A DNA stretch of 64,000 nt from Bacillota bacterium. Lineage in GTDB: Bacteria > Bacillota > Clostridia > Peptostreptococcales > Anaerovoracaceae. The notes beneath the pieces are model-generated. The model ran no database searches. It was given only the letters and a program-made list of their open reading frames with translations, and was not told the origin of the DNA. The stretch spans positions 124,001 to 188,000 of the forward strand of contig JAHZHL010000003.1 in the NCBI GenBank assembly GCA_019420305.1. The letters are read 5' to 3'. A program made the position numbers and the translations under genes. Below, one piece after another: positions 16,813-25,722 of this stretch (positions are counted from its first letter, which is position 1; every line of letters starts with the position of its first letter).

Positions 16813-18030
16813 ATGTCAACAAAACCTCAAGGCAATTCCAGGAACGCTGCGTTTCTGATTGTCGCATTTATTTTCTTTATTGCAGTCGCAATCGCTTTTC
16901 TGCCTGCTGTCAACGAGAATATCGCAGAAGGCATGAAAGCGCTGACCGGTCAGAGCATCGACACACAGTCTCTGGCTTATGAAGCACGGACGATTTTTGA
17001 CACACTCTGTTATAATCGCTCGATTCATATTCTGGCCATGCTGCTATTAGGTTTCGGATTTCTGATGGTTGTTGTGCGCGGACACGGCTATAGTTCCATC
17101 ACGGCAACACTGCTGGCGGTCAGCATCGCGATTCCGGTTTATATGCTGATTAAAAGTTTTATGGGAGAAGGTTCTGCCCTCAGCATCGACGCGTTTATGT
17201 GGGCGGAGTTTGCCGCTGCAAGTCTTCTGATCGCAATCGGCGCTCCCCTGGGACGGCTGACCATGGATCAGTATCTGCTGCTGGGCATTTTATTCGTCCC
17301 GGTTTATCTGTTCAACGAATGGCTGCTGCTTGAAAGCGGTTATTTCAATGGATTTCAGGATACCGGCGGAAGCGTTGCTATCCATGCCTTCGGCGCCTAC
17401 TTTGGTCTGGGTCTTGTAGCCACAACCGCTAAAAAGTTTGAAAACGGGCCATCCTGTGAATCCGACAGTACCAGCAACCAGTTCTCCCTTTTGGGAAGCC
17501 TGCTGCTGTGGGTATTCTGGCCATCCTTTACAAGCGCGGTAGCAAACCCGGAACGGGTGGTTCTTACTGCGATTAACACCGTGTTTGCCCTTGCCGGCGC
17601 TACGATCGCCACATACATATTCTCCAAACTGATCCGCGGCAAAATTGATATCGAAGACATTGCCAATGCCTCTCTTGCCGGCGGCGTAGCCATCGGTTCC
17701 ACCTGCGACATCGCAAACCCGGGACTTGCTATGCTGATCGGTCTGGCGGCAGGTGTTCTCAGTACTGTCGGCTACAGCATCATTGCGCCTCGTATTGAAA
17801 AATTGATTCACGGCGCCGATACCTGTGGCGTTCACAATCTGCACGGCATGCCGGGACTTCTGGGCGGGCTTTCCGCGATCATCATTACAGGAAATGCCGG
17901 CGTTCAGATTATCTGTATGGTAATTACCATTGTTGTCGCTTTCATCGGAGGCAGAATTGTCGGCGCGATCGTCGGACTGCTGGGCACGAAAAAAGAGTTG
18001 TACAGTGATCTGGACGAGTTCGGACACTAA
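16813..18030 (+). CDS. Rh/Amt family ammonium channel, Rhesus-like
   Basis: Polytopic channel for ammonia/ammonium (or CO2, proposed for some Rh proteins) with about eleven transmembrane helices. The first pore histidine lies in VAIHAFGAYFGLG and the second in TCGVHNLHGMPGLLGG. The DTCGxHNLHGxPG signature and the DTGGSxxIHxFGAYFG segment resemble Rhesus glycoproteins more than classical AmtB. ATG 16813 is preferred; AAGGAG lies 12 nt upstream, a long spacing, and upstream in-frame starts lack signals. Length 405 residues. No glnK gene is adjacent, unlike most bacterial amtB genes. Confidence 0.85.
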   Translation: MSTKPQGNSRNAAFLIVAFIFFIAVAIAFLPAVNENIAEGMKALTGQSIDTQSLAYEARTIFDTLCYNRSIHILAMLLLGFGFLMVVVRGHGYSSITATLLAVSIAIPVYMLIKSFMGEGSALSIDAFMWAEFAAASLLIAIGAPLGRLTMDQYLLLGILFVPVYLFNEWLLLESGYFNGFQDTGGSVAIHAFGAYFGLGLVATTAKKFENGPSCESDSTSNQFSLLGSLLLWVFWPSFTSAVANPERVVLTAINTVFALAGATIATYIFSKLIRGKIDIEDIANASLAGGVAIGSTCDIANPGLAMLIGLAAGVLSTVGYSIIAPRIEKLIHGADTCGVHNLHGMPGLLGGLSAIIITGNAGVQIICMVITIVVAFIGGRIVGAIVGLLGTKKELYSDLDEFGH

Positions 18031-18106
18031 ACCGGATTTATATGGGGGATGACTTATCAATACAATGGATTTTATTGAATACAAAAGAGAGTAATGAGGG
18101 AAATCG

Positions 18107-18151
18107 AAAAACAGTTCGCCACAGCAATGATTGCTGTGGCGAACTGTTTTT
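18107..18151. terminator. Bidirectional terminator between the Rh channel gene and nrdJ
   Basis: A perfect 21-bp inverted repeat (AAAAACAGTTCGCCACAGCAA and its complement) with a TGA loop; A- and T-tracts make it functional in both directions between convergent genes. Confidence 0.93.
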
Positions 18152-18158
18152 ATCTTCA

Positions 18159-20384
18159 TCAGCCGCACTTACTATATCCGCACTGCCTGCAGATCACGCA
18201 TCCGCTCTCGTGCTCCAGTGCTCCTCCGCATTCCGGGCAACGCGCGGAATCATCCAGCGGCACCTCGGGCGTCGGTTTGATTGCGTCCGGCAACGGCAGC
18301 CAGTTTCCGAGAGCAACCTGTTTTTCATATTCCTGTTCAATGACTCTCGCGATTGCGTCCGGACAAGATGTACATTTCAGTCCGTGCTGACGGATCGTAG
18401 ACGGACAGCGGATTCCTCTGAGCTGATCCACAATGGTATTTACATCGATCCCACTGCGCAGAGCAACCGATGCCAGTCTGGCGGTAGCTTCGCTCTGGCT
18501 CGGGCATCCGCCTGCTTTTCCGGTATTGGTAAAGATTTCACAGATCCCCTGTTCATCATAATTAACGGTAATATACAGATTCCCGCATCCGATTTTTACC
18601 CGTTCCGTCACGCCGGTTACCACATCCGGGCGCGGGCGCGGCGTAATCTGCTGCTGTTTCGGCTCATCTCCGCGCTTTACTTTACCGATATTGAGCACCT
18701 GCTCGTCTCTGCTGCCGTCCCTGTAAATCGTCACACCTTTGCATCCCAGGGAAAAAGCCAAGGAGTAGACTTTCGCCACATCTTCCCTTGTAGCACTGTT
18801 GCTGAAATTCACCGTCTTTGAAACAGCATTATCTGTAAATTTCTGAAATGCCGCCTGCATGCGCACATGGTATTCCGGACTGATATCATGGGTGGAAACA
18901 AAGACCCTGCGAATGTCCTCCGGAATTTCCTTAATATGGCTTACCGTTCCTTCCTTCGCGATGCGCCGCATCAGCTCTTCGGAGTAAAGGCCCCGTTCTT
19001 CCAGCTTCGCTTTCAGTACCGGATTGACTTCCAGCATTTCTGTACCATCCATGATATTACGGATAAACACATAAGCAAACACCGGCTCTACTCCGGAAGA
19101 GCACCCTCCGATAATGGACAGGGTTCCGGTGGGGGCAATCGTTGTAATCGTTCCGTTTCTCTGAGGCTTGTCCTGCGGCAGCGTACTTTCCGCGAACAGA
19201 GGAAACGCTCCCCGCTTTTCCGCCAGCTTTCTGCTGGCTTCTCTTCCCTTTTCCGTAATAAAGGCCATTACCTTTTCCGCCAGCTGAACCGCTTCCTCCG
19301 TATTGTACGGAATTCCCATCATCAGCAGGCTGTCGGCCCATCCCATGACGCCTAGCCCAATCTTTCTCGTTTGCTTTGTTGTGAAGGAAATCTGCTCCAG
19401 GGGATATTTATTTACATCAATAACATTGTCCAGGAAATGAACGGCATTCTCGACAGTACGCTCTATTTTTTCCCAGTCAAAAGCCACGGACGCTCCCTCT
19501 TTTTTTATCATTTTGGTCAGGTTAATCGATCCCAGATTGCAGCTCTCATGAGCCAAAAGGGGCTGTTCTCCGCAAGGATTCGTTGCCTCGATCTGACCCT
19601 GCCGCGGCACAATGTTGTCCCGGTTGAGCCGATCCAGAAAAATAATCCCCGGCTCCCCGTTCCTCCAGGCCGCGTCGACAATTTTATTAAATACAACTCT
19701 GGCATTCAGTTTTTTCACCGCTTTCCCTGTATGAGGGTCGATCAGCTCGTACTCTCTGCCTGCTTCCGCGGCGTTCATAAAGTCTTCTGTCAGTCCTACG
19801 GAAAGATTAAAATTGGTAATTTCCGTGTTATCTGCCTTGCAGTCAATAAACTTCAGAATATCCGGGTGGTCGATACGCAGGATTCCCATGTTGGCACCGC
19901 GCCGTGATCCGCCCTGTTTGATGGCTTCAGTAGCCATATTAAACACTTTCATAAAGCTAATGGGACCGCTGGCCACTCCACCCGTGGAGTTAACCGTACT
20001 TCCTTCCGGCCTGAGCCTGGAAAAGGAAAATCCGGTTCCCCCTCCGCTCTTATGAATCAGCGCGGCCTGCTTAATCGCCTCGAAAATAGATTCCATGCTG
20101 TCTTCTACAGGCAGCACAAAACAGGCGGAAAGCTGTCCCAGATCCCGCCCGGCGTTCATCAGGGTCGGCGAATTCGGCAGAAATTCCAGATTCGTCATCA
20201 TAGCGTAGAATATTTTTTCCATCTCCGCCGTATCGGCGTTCTCATCATGGAGTGTATCAGCCGCTGCAATCGCTCTGGCAACTCTGACGAACATCCCGTC
20301 AATGGTTTCGACAGGCTCCCCGTTTTCATCTTTTATCAGGTATCTCTGTTTTAACACGGTTTCCGCGTTTTTATTTATCTTCAT
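18159..20384 (-). CDS. nrdJ: Adenosylcobalamin-dependent (class II) ribonucleotide reductase
   Basis: Reduces ribonucleotides to deoxyribonucleotides using a coenzyme B12-generated thiyl radical, in an oxygen-independent way. The 741-residue protein has the finger-loop motif NPCGEQPLL with the N-C-E catalytic triad, the substrate-binding SCNLGSINL, the glycine-rich SGGGTGFSFS near residue 110, TIAPTGTLS, and a C-terminal zinc-ribbon-like cysteine cluster (CPECGG...CVICRQCGYSKCG) that may deliver electrons. Two NrdR boxes lie on its promoter. It is transcribed alone toward the strong bidirectional terminator. Confidence 0.96.
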   Translation of the reverse strand: MKINKNAETVLKQRYLIKDENGEPVETIDGMFVRVARAIAAADTLHDENADTAEMEKIFYAMMTNLEFLPNSPTLMNAGRDLGQLSACFVLPVEDSMESIFEAIKQAALIHKSGGGTGFSFSRLRPEGSTVNSTGGVASGPISFMKVFNMATEAIKQGGSRRGANMGILRIDHPDILKFIDCKADNTEITNFNLSVGLTEDFMNAAEAGREYELIDPHTGKAVKKLNARVVFNKIVDAAWRNGEPGIIFLDRLNRDNIVPRQGQIEATNPCGEQPLLAHESCNLGSINLTKMIKKEGASVAFDWEKIERTVENAVHFLDNVIDVNKYPLEQISFTTKQTRKIGLGVMGWADSLLMMGIPYNTEEAVQLAEKVMAFITEKGREASRKLAEKRGAFPLFAESTLPQDKPQRNGTITTIAPTGTLSIIGGCSSGVEPVFAYVFIRNIMDGTEMLEVNPVLKAKLEERGLYSEELMRRIAKEGTVSHIKEIPEDIRRVFVSTHDISPEYHVRMQAAFQKFTDNAVSKTVNFSNSATREDVAKVYSLAFSLGCKGVTIYRDGSRDEQVLNIGKVKRGDEPKQQQITPRPRPDVVTGVTERVKIGCGNLYITVNYDEQGICEIFTNTGKAGGCPSQSEATARLASVALRSGIDVNTIVDQLRGIRCPSTIRQHGLKCTSCPDAIARVIEQEYEKQVALGNWLPLPDAIKPTPEVPLDDSARCPECGGALEHESGCVICRQCGYSKCG

Positions 20385-20406
20385 TTTCGACCTCCCTTTT
20401 TAAAAT

Positions 20407-20454
20407 GCACTATATATTGTATCACTTACACCCACAACAATCAATAGATAGTGT
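20407..20454 (-). promoter_or_regulatory. nrdJ promoter with two NrdR boxes
   Basis: On the minus strand TTGATT (20439-20444) and TACAAT (20416-20421) are 17 bp apart. Two sites match the NrdR consensus acaCwAtATaTwGtgt: 20407-20422 with core CTATATATTG over the -10, and 20439-20454 with core CAATAGATAG over the -35. Their centres are 32 bp apart, about three helical turns, the usual arrangement for the NrdR repressor. Confidence 0.85.
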
Positions 20455-20510
20455 TTAATTGTTGCAATTTCTGTATCACAACAGACAGAACACGCGCGCC
20501 GGTAACGAGC

Positions 20511-21476
20511 CTATTCCTTCCTCCAGGTGTTTCCGTCACGATCGGAGGCTGCTAAGCGCTCCCCCTTTCTGCCGTCTGAAAGATTGACCAGCACGATTCC
20601 CGCGCTCACGCAGGCAAGGGCGGAAAGACTTTGAACCGAAAGGAACGATTCCCCCAGAATAATTCCTGACAGAATTACCCCGAACACCGGAATACTGAAC
20701 CCGAAAATCGCTACCTTCCCTACCGAATTATATTTCAGCAGCGCGGTCCAGATGCTGAACGCCGCCGCGGAGAGCGCCGCCATATAAAACAGAAGGGCCG
20801 CGGATTTTCCGTCAAATCCGGAGATTCTGCCTCCGCCCGCGAATCCGATTACAATCAGCAGGAATCCTCCGAATAAAAGCTGCCACGCGGTAATCGCCAT
20901 AGCCGTTCCCCTGTGGGCGATCAGCTTCATCAGCACGGAACAGGAACCATATACAACCGCGCACAGAATCATCATCCCTTCCCCCATAAAAGAAACTCCA
21001 CCGCTGGCCCCTTCGGCGTTAATGAGCACCACGCCCGCGAAGCCAATCAGGCAGCCGGCTCCCTTCTTCCACGTCAACCGTTCTCCCTTAATCAGGAAAT
21101 GCGCCAGCAAAATGGATATAAACGCGTTGGAAGCGTTGATAATCGATCCCTTTGTGCCTGTAATATGGCTCATGGCAATGTAAAAACAGACATACTGCAC
21201 GGTTGTCTGCAAAAAACCAATTCCCGCAATGTAAGGTACTGACCCTCTCTGAACCGTCATAATCCGCTTTTCCAGAAAGCATCCCGCGAAAAAGGTCAGA
21301 ACCCCTGCCAGAAAAAAACGGTATCCCGCAAAAAGAATCTGGCTTCCTACCGACTGGATATCCAGCCATTCATACCCGATTTTGACGCAGGGGAAAGCGC
21401 TCCCCCAAAGCGCGCAGCACAGCAGCGCCAGCAGGCACCGTACCGCTGATTTTTTCAAAGTATTCCCCGTTTCCAT
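20511..21476 (-). CDS. EamA/DMT family transporter
   Basis: Drug/metabolite-transporter superfamily permease, probably a metabolite exporter. The 321-residue protein has ten hydrophobic helices in two repeated EamA halves; the first contains ALWGSAFPCVKIG and the loop TGTKGSIINASNAF, the second AALSAAAFSIWTALL. ATG 21476 follows AAGGAGCGG; an upstream in-frame ATG lies in the leader hairpin region. Substrate cannot be read from sequence. Confidence 0.88.
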   Translation of the reverse strand: METGNTLKKSAVRCLLALLCCALWGSAFPCVKIGYEWLDIQSVGSQILFAGYRFFLAGVLTFFAGCFLEKRIMTVQRGSVPYIAGIGFLQTTVQYVCFYIAMSHITGTKGSIINASNAFISILLAHFLIKGERLTWKKGAGCLIGFAGVVLINAEGASGGVSFMGEGMMILCAVVYGSCSVLMKLIAHRGTAMAITAWQLLFGGFLLIVIGFAGGGRISGFDGKSAALLFYMAALSAAAFSIWTALLKYNSVGKVAIFGFSIPVFGVILSGIILGESFLSVQSLSALACVSAGIVLVNLSDGRKGERLAASDRDGNTWRKE

Positions 21477-21505
21477 CCGCTCCTTTCCTTTCCGAAACAA
21501 GAAAA

Positions 21506-21597
21506 ACGGATATCCTCTTTCTGAGTTATCCGTATAAATATGGAACATATTTTTTAAAACGCACAGCGATTTTATCACACGGGAAAACGGATGGCAA
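21506..21597 (-). promoter_or_regulatory. Promoter and leader hairpin of the EamA gene
   Basis: On the minus strand TTGCCA (21592-21597) and TAAAAT (21569-21574) are 17 bp apart, just past the end of the upstream permease gene. The leader then has ACGGATA (21527-21533) pairing with TATCCGT (21506-21512), followed by TTTTT. The hairpin may terminate permease transcripts or attenuate EamA expression. Confidence 0.5.
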
Positions 21598-21600
21598 GGG

Positions 21601-22980
21601 TTAAATCTTTTTCTGCCTGCTGTGATTTTTTCCGTATGTAACGTACAGCGCCAGCCCGCTCAATGTCCAGATTCCGAAAACAGCCCAGGTTGCCGGATCA
21701 AGCTGCAGCGCTAAAAACGCGCACATCCCCATGGCGCATAAAGGGATCATTGGAACGGCCGGAACCCGAAAGGGTCTTCTCAGGCCGAGATGGGTTTTAC
21801 GCATTACCAGTACCGCAGCCGCCACCATGAAAAAGGCCCACAACGTCCCCATGTTGCATAGCTGGGCGATGGCCCCGATTGGCAAGACTCCCGCAAGCAG
21901 ACTTCCTGCCGCGCACACGCAGGCAACTGCTGCCATCGGTACTCCGCTGCCGCTGACGTTCGCGAATGTTTGCGGCAGCAGTCCGTCCCTTGCCATGGAA
22001 TAAAGCAGTCTGGACTGACTTCCGATGAATACGAGAACGCCTGTGGTCAGCCCCGCTATCGCTCCTGCCGATACCAGCGCGGCGCCCCATCGAATACCGA
22101 TTGTTTCTAACGCGTATGCCACCGGCGCCGCGATGCCCGCATAGGAATCATATTTCGCTACGCCGGTCAGTACCAGGGTCACCGCAATATACAGCACAGT
22201 CGCGACTGCCAGAGAACCCAGGAGTCCCCTGGGCATATTCTTCTGGGGATTTCTGACTTCTTCCGCGGAATTGGCAACCGCGTCGAATCCAAGATAGGCG
22301 AAAAACACAACCGCGGCTCCCGAGGAAACTCCTTCCCAACCATAAGGGAGGAACGGCCGATAGTTGGAAACCTGGATTTGGTCTGCCGCCAGGATGAGAA
22401 AAGCGATGACCACGGCCAGCTTAATCGTCCCAAGGAGATTATTGAGCCGCGCGCTCTCTTTCGTTCCTTTCAGCTGCAGCAGCGCCATAATAAAGATGAT
22501 CAGCATGGCCGGAAGATTGACGATCCCTCCTGAAAATGGGCCGGCGAGAAATTCCCGAGGTGCGGAGAGCCCCAGAAGAGGCAGAACGCCTGACACATAA
22601 GCGGACCATCCTACGGAGATGGCCGCAAGTGCCACCACATATTCCAGTGTCAGACACCATCCGATAAACCACGCGAAAATTTCTCCAAGTCCCGCGTATA
22701 CAAACGTATAGGCCCCTCCGGAAGCCGGTATGCTGGAAGCAAGCTCCGCATAACAAAGCCCCGCGCAGGCGCAGGCGGCTCCCGCGATCCCGAAAGAAAA
22801 AACCAGGCCGGGGCCCGCGTGTTCCGCGGCTGCCACTCCGGTAATCACAAACAGTCCGGAACCGATTGTTACACCGATTCCCATCATAACCAGATCAAAA
22901 GCTCCCAGATTCCGTTTCAGCCCCGCTCTCCCGTTTCCCGGCCGCGCCGCCGGAATTTTCCTGAATATGCTGTTTTTCAT
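21601..22980 (-). CDS. APC-family amino acid permease
   Basis: Amino acid-polyamine-organocation transporter of the YfnA/cationic amino acid type, 459 residues, about twelve to fourteen transmembrane helices. Helix 1 carries the unwound IGSGLFVITG substrate motif; later come AYTFVYAGLGEIFAWFIGW and FFAYLGFDAVANSAEE, typical of CAT/YfnA permeases. It is closely related to the permease at 51584-52993, sharing most of these segments. Substrate is unknown. A leader of about 265 nt precedes it. Confidence 0.9.
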   Translation of the reverse strand: MKNSIFRKIPAARPGNGRAGLKRNLGAFDLVMMGIGVTIGSGLFVITGVAAAEHAGPGLVFSFGIAGAACACAGLCYAELASSIPASGGAYTFVYAGLGEIFAWFIGWCLTLEYVVALAAISVGWSAYVSGVLPLLGLSAPREFLAGPFSGGIVNLPAMLIIFIMALLQLKGTKESARLNNLLGTIKLAVVIAFLILAADQIQVSNYRPFLPYGWEGVSSGAAVVFFAYLGFDAVANSAEEVRNPQKNMPRGLLGSLAVATVLYIAVTLVLTGVAKYDSYAGIAAPVAYALETIGIRWGAALVSAGAIAGLTTGVLVFIGSQSRLLYSMARDGLLPQTFANVSGSGVPMAAVACVCAAGSLLAGVLPIGAIAQLCNMGTLWAFFMVAAAVLVMRKTHLGLRRPFRVPAVPMIPLCAMGMCAFLALQLDPATWAVFGIWTLSGLALYVTYGKNHSRQKKI

Positions 22981-23245
22981 TCCTACGCCTTTCCTTTCGC
23001 TTCTTCTTTTAAAGTATATGAGGCGAAAGAAAAATTATCAGCGGCATTTTCCAAAGCTTCTCAACTGCCGGTTTCCACCTTTGCACAGCGGTGCTAATGC
23101 CGGATGTCCGAAAAGAGCCCTGCTTTCCCTTATCAACAAATTCTGATATTCCCCATTTGTTTATAAAAATTACAGCAGGTTTGAGGGCTATCTTTTCACT
23201 TCAACCCGATTTTCAGGCTCTCGCGCCTGATACGCAGCCTGCATC
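22981..23245 (-). other. Long unexplained leader of the amino-acid permease gene
   Basis: No convincing gene is present. On the minus strand the region contains small hairpins, including TCAGGC-GCGA-GAGCCTGA near 23218-23236 and a GCAC/GTGC stem near 23083-23095. It would be the 5' leader if the promoter at 23253-23281 is used. No riboswitch class was recognised, and no terminator sits next to the start codon. It could be an RNA regulator, a small non-coding RNA, or a remnant. Confidence 0.35.
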
Positions 23246-23252
23246 CCTTGCA

Positions 23253-23292
23253 AATTTAGTAACAAATATCGTTCATTTCAATTTGTTACTAA
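23253..23292 (-). promoter_or_regulatory. Promoter embedded in a 12-bp perfect inverted repeat
   Basis: TTAGTAACAAAT (23256-23267) and ATTTGTTACTAA (23281-23292) form a perfect inverted repeat with a 13-bp centre. On the minus strand TTGAAA (23276-23281) and TAAATT (23253-23258) are 17 bp apart, so the two repeat arms overlap the -35 edge and the -10. It looks like a repressor operator for the downstream permease gene. Confidence 0.55.
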
Positions 23293-23302
23293 GATCAAAC
23301 AA

Positions 23303-23320
23303 GCCGCGGAATCCCGCGGC
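23303..23320 (-). terminator. GC-rich hairpin after the thioesterase gene
   Basis: GCCGCGG and CCGCGGC form a perfect 7-bp stem with a 4-base loop; on the minus strand TTGTTT follows. This fits a modest terminator for the thioesterase gene at 23378. Confidence 0.5.
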
Positions 23321-23377
23321 TACCGTCTGAGACATCACTGTGCGATGCCTTTTGAATCGTATATGATTTTGTTTTCG

Positions 23378-23767
23378 TTATTTGTTATTTTTGCTGTCCG
23401 CTTTGGCCTGAAACTTTTCGTTATTTACGATAAAGCGCTCATGGTCCCCTTCTCCGATCACGCCTGCTTCATCTCTGGCCACTACATGGAAGGTAAGTTT
23501 CCTTCCCTCCACTGCCGTCAGCTCGCTTTCACAGGTAACGGTCATTCCCAGAGGAGTCGCTGCCGTATGCTGAATGTGAAGCGCTGTTCCAACCGTGCCG
23601 CTGCCTTCCTCCAGATAAGGCGCCACGCTCTTCCACGCGGTCTCCTCCATCAAAGCAATCATTGCCGGCGTAGCGAACACTTTCAGAGTTCCACTTCCCA
23701 TCGCAAGGGCGCTGTTGCTGTCGCAGACTTCCGTTTTCTGCATTCCTTTGATTCCTGCTTCTAACAT
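23378..23767 (-). CDS. FlK-like hotdog-fold thioesterase
   Basis: A 130-residue single-domain hotdog protein resembling fluoroacetyl-CoA thioesterase FlK. With the start at ATG 23767 (MLEAGIKG..., nine bases after AAGGAG) the residues matching the FlK catalytic set are T33 (in VFATPAM), E41 (in IALME) and H67 (in IQHTAATP), each exactly nine positions lower than T42, E50 and H76 of FlK. Real substrates of most family members are unknown acyl-CoAs; defluorination is not implied. It is a standalone gene. Confidence 0.85.
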   Translation of the reverse strand: MLEAGIKGMQKTEVCDSNSALAMGSGTLKVFATPAMIALMEETAWKSVAPYLEEGSGTVGTALHIQHTAATPLGMTVTCESELTAVEGRKLTFHVVARDEAGVIGEGDHERFIVNNEKFQAKADSKNNK

Positions 23768-23948
23768 GTCATTAATCTCCTTTTTCATTCGTTTTTGAGT
23801 TTGATTTGCGAACGTCCTCCGGTCAACCATCTGCTGGAAGTTTCGCGTCCCTATTGTACCATGATTTTCTCTGTCCGTACAGTTATTTTACATGTTCCGA
23901 CCCGTTTGTGAAGTAAATTCTCATAAACGGGCTACGGAAAAGCCTCCC

Positions 23949-25520
23949 TCATCTGGAAAGCAGCTGTGTCAGCACTCTCTCCAGTTCTTTTTTCTTTACC
24001 GGTTTGGAAAGGTGACAGTCCATTCCCGCTTCCTGAGACGCCCGAATGTCCTCTGAAAAAACATTTCCCGTCAGCGCCGCGATAGGAATCCTTCTTCCTC
24101 TGCCTTTCAGATCCCGGATCCGTCTGGTCGCTTCATATCCGTCCATAACCGGCATCTGCACGTCCATCAGAATCAGATCCAGGGACATTCCCTCCCTTTC
24201 GAAAATCCGGACAGCTTCCTCTCCGTTCTCTGCCCGTATGACACTCAAACCCATCAGTTCCAGAATATCACTCAGAACATCTGCGGTAATTTCATTGTCT
24301 TCCACGAGAAGAACACGAATGCCGTTAAAAGTGCAGGATTTGTCAGAAAGCGCCGCCTGTTCGCGCGAAGCTTCTTCCTGCAGCTTCAGAGGAAGTCCAA
24401 TGGTAAAAATCGTTCCTTCCCCCAGCCTGCTTTCGAGCGCTAACGTTCCGCCCATCGCGTCCACCAAGCGCTTTGTTATCGCCATGCCGAGCCCCGTGCC
24501 CTCAATTTCCTCGGATTTTGCTCTCCGCTCTTTTGCGAAAGGCTCGAAAATCATCTGCTGAAAAGATTCCGACATCCCGTAACCGTTGTCGTACACTTTA
24601 ATCTGATACACCGCGTATGTAGATCCGTTCCGTTCTCTAGTCCCTGTTTCCTTTACCTGAAAGAAAATATTTCCTCCCCTCTGCGTGTATTTGACCCCGT
24701 TGGAAAGGATGTTAATCAGGATCTGACGAATCCGCACGGGATCACCTGTAACCCGATCATGTTCAAAGGCCCAGTCCGTATCCAAAGTCTGCATTTTTGC
24801 CTCCGATTGGGGCTGAATAATAGCCATTACATTTCGCAGCATCTCTCTGATGCTAAAACTTCGGTATTCCAAAATCATTTGTCCGCTTTCAATACGGGAC
24901 ATATCCAGGACATCATTGATCAACTCCAGTAGATGGGCGGACGATCGGGAAATCTTATAAAGATATTCCTGCACTTTTTCCTGTTCTTCCCCATACTCCA
25001 TCGCCAGATCCGTAAGCCCCATAATCGCGTTCATCGGCACTCGCATATCATGAGAAAGCGTAGTCAAAAAACGGCTCTTTGCCGCGTTTGCCCTCTGGGC
25101 CTCTTGAAGATCCTGACGGATTCGATCCATGCTGGCCCGTTCTTTTGAACGATCTGATATATTAACGATCAGCTTCTCATGTTTGTCAGAATATCCCTGC
25201 AGGAAACTCCAGCAGCACCGGCACCACAGATCCTCTTCTGACTGCAGTTCCATGAGATAACGTTCTTCCTCCTGTTCCTTTCTGTTTTTTAGAATTGTCA
25301 GATCCGGGCGTTCCAGAAGTCCGATCTGTTTCAAAAGACATGAAGCGGAGACCTGATCGTCCTGACGGATTCCGAGCACCCTCTCCCCGTTGGGACTGAT
25401 ATATTCCACTTGATCGGAAACAACATCCGCAACGATCAGGACTTCTTCAAGATTCGCGAAAACAGTCCTGTAAAAATTATGCCAGTAGTCAATTTGTAGA
25501 TCCTTTTTTCCTATCAGCAT
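23949..25520 (-). CDS. Soluble hybrid sensor histidine kinase with receiver domain
   Basis: A 523-residue protein without transmembrane segments. Residues ~10-125 look like a PAS-type sensor region (NLEEVLIVADVVSDQVEYISPNG), followed by HisKA with the phospho-accepting TLSHDMRVPMNAIMG, HATPase_c with NILSNGVKYT, DNGYGMS and GTGLGMAI, and a C-terminal receiver (VLLVEDNE, phospho-Asp in LILMDVQMPVMDGYEA, Lys in LSKPVKKKE). It would autophosphorylate and relay to its own receiver. No partner regulator or HPt gene is adjacent, so the output is unknown. Confidence 0.92.
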   Translation of the reverse strand: MLIGKKDLQIDYWHNFYRTVFANLEEVLIVADVVSDQVEYISPNGERVLGIRQDDQVSASCLLKQIGLLERPDLTILKNRKEQEEERYLMELQSEEDLWCRCCWSFLQGYSDKHEKLIVNISDRSKERASMDRIRQDLQEAQRANAAKSRFLTTLSHDMRVPMNAIMGLTDLAMEYGEEQEKVQEYLYKISRSSAHLLELINDVLDMSRIESGQMILEYRSFSIREMLRNVMAIIQPQSEAKMQTLDTDWAFEHDRVTGDPVRIRQILINILSNGVKYTQRGGNIFFQVKETGTRERNGSTYAVYQIKVYDNGYGMSESFQQMIFEPFAKERRAKSEEIEGTGLGMAITKRLVDAMGGTLALESRLGEGTIFTIGLPLKLQEEASREQAALSDKSCTFNGIRVLLVEDNEITADVLSDILELMGLSVIRAENGEEAVRIFEREGMSLDLILMDVQMPVMDGYEATRRIRDLKGRGRRIPIAALTGNVFSEDIRASQEAGMDCHLSKPVKKKELERVLTQLLSR

Positions 25521-25670
25521 TCAAAGATTCCTTTTCCTTCCGTTCATTATAATGCTATATACCATTATATAATTAATCTGACAAATATAGGCACTTTATT
25601 TTCCGACAAAAAACGACAAACTCTTTCTTATTTTCTGAAGAATACGTAAACTCTTTTGGCCAAAAGAAAT

Positions 25671-25696
25671 GCCTGCCAGGAAAATGCCCGGCAGGC
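25671..25696 (-). terminator. Terminator after the flavodoxin-ferredoxin gene
   Basis: A GCCTGCC/GGCAGGC stem extended by two more G-C pairs past an A-C mismatch; on the minus strand ATTTCTTTT follows. It ends the long folate/G3E gene run. Confidence 0.65.
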
Positions 25697-25722
25697 TATC
25701 TGTCCATTGAATATTAAAGCAG

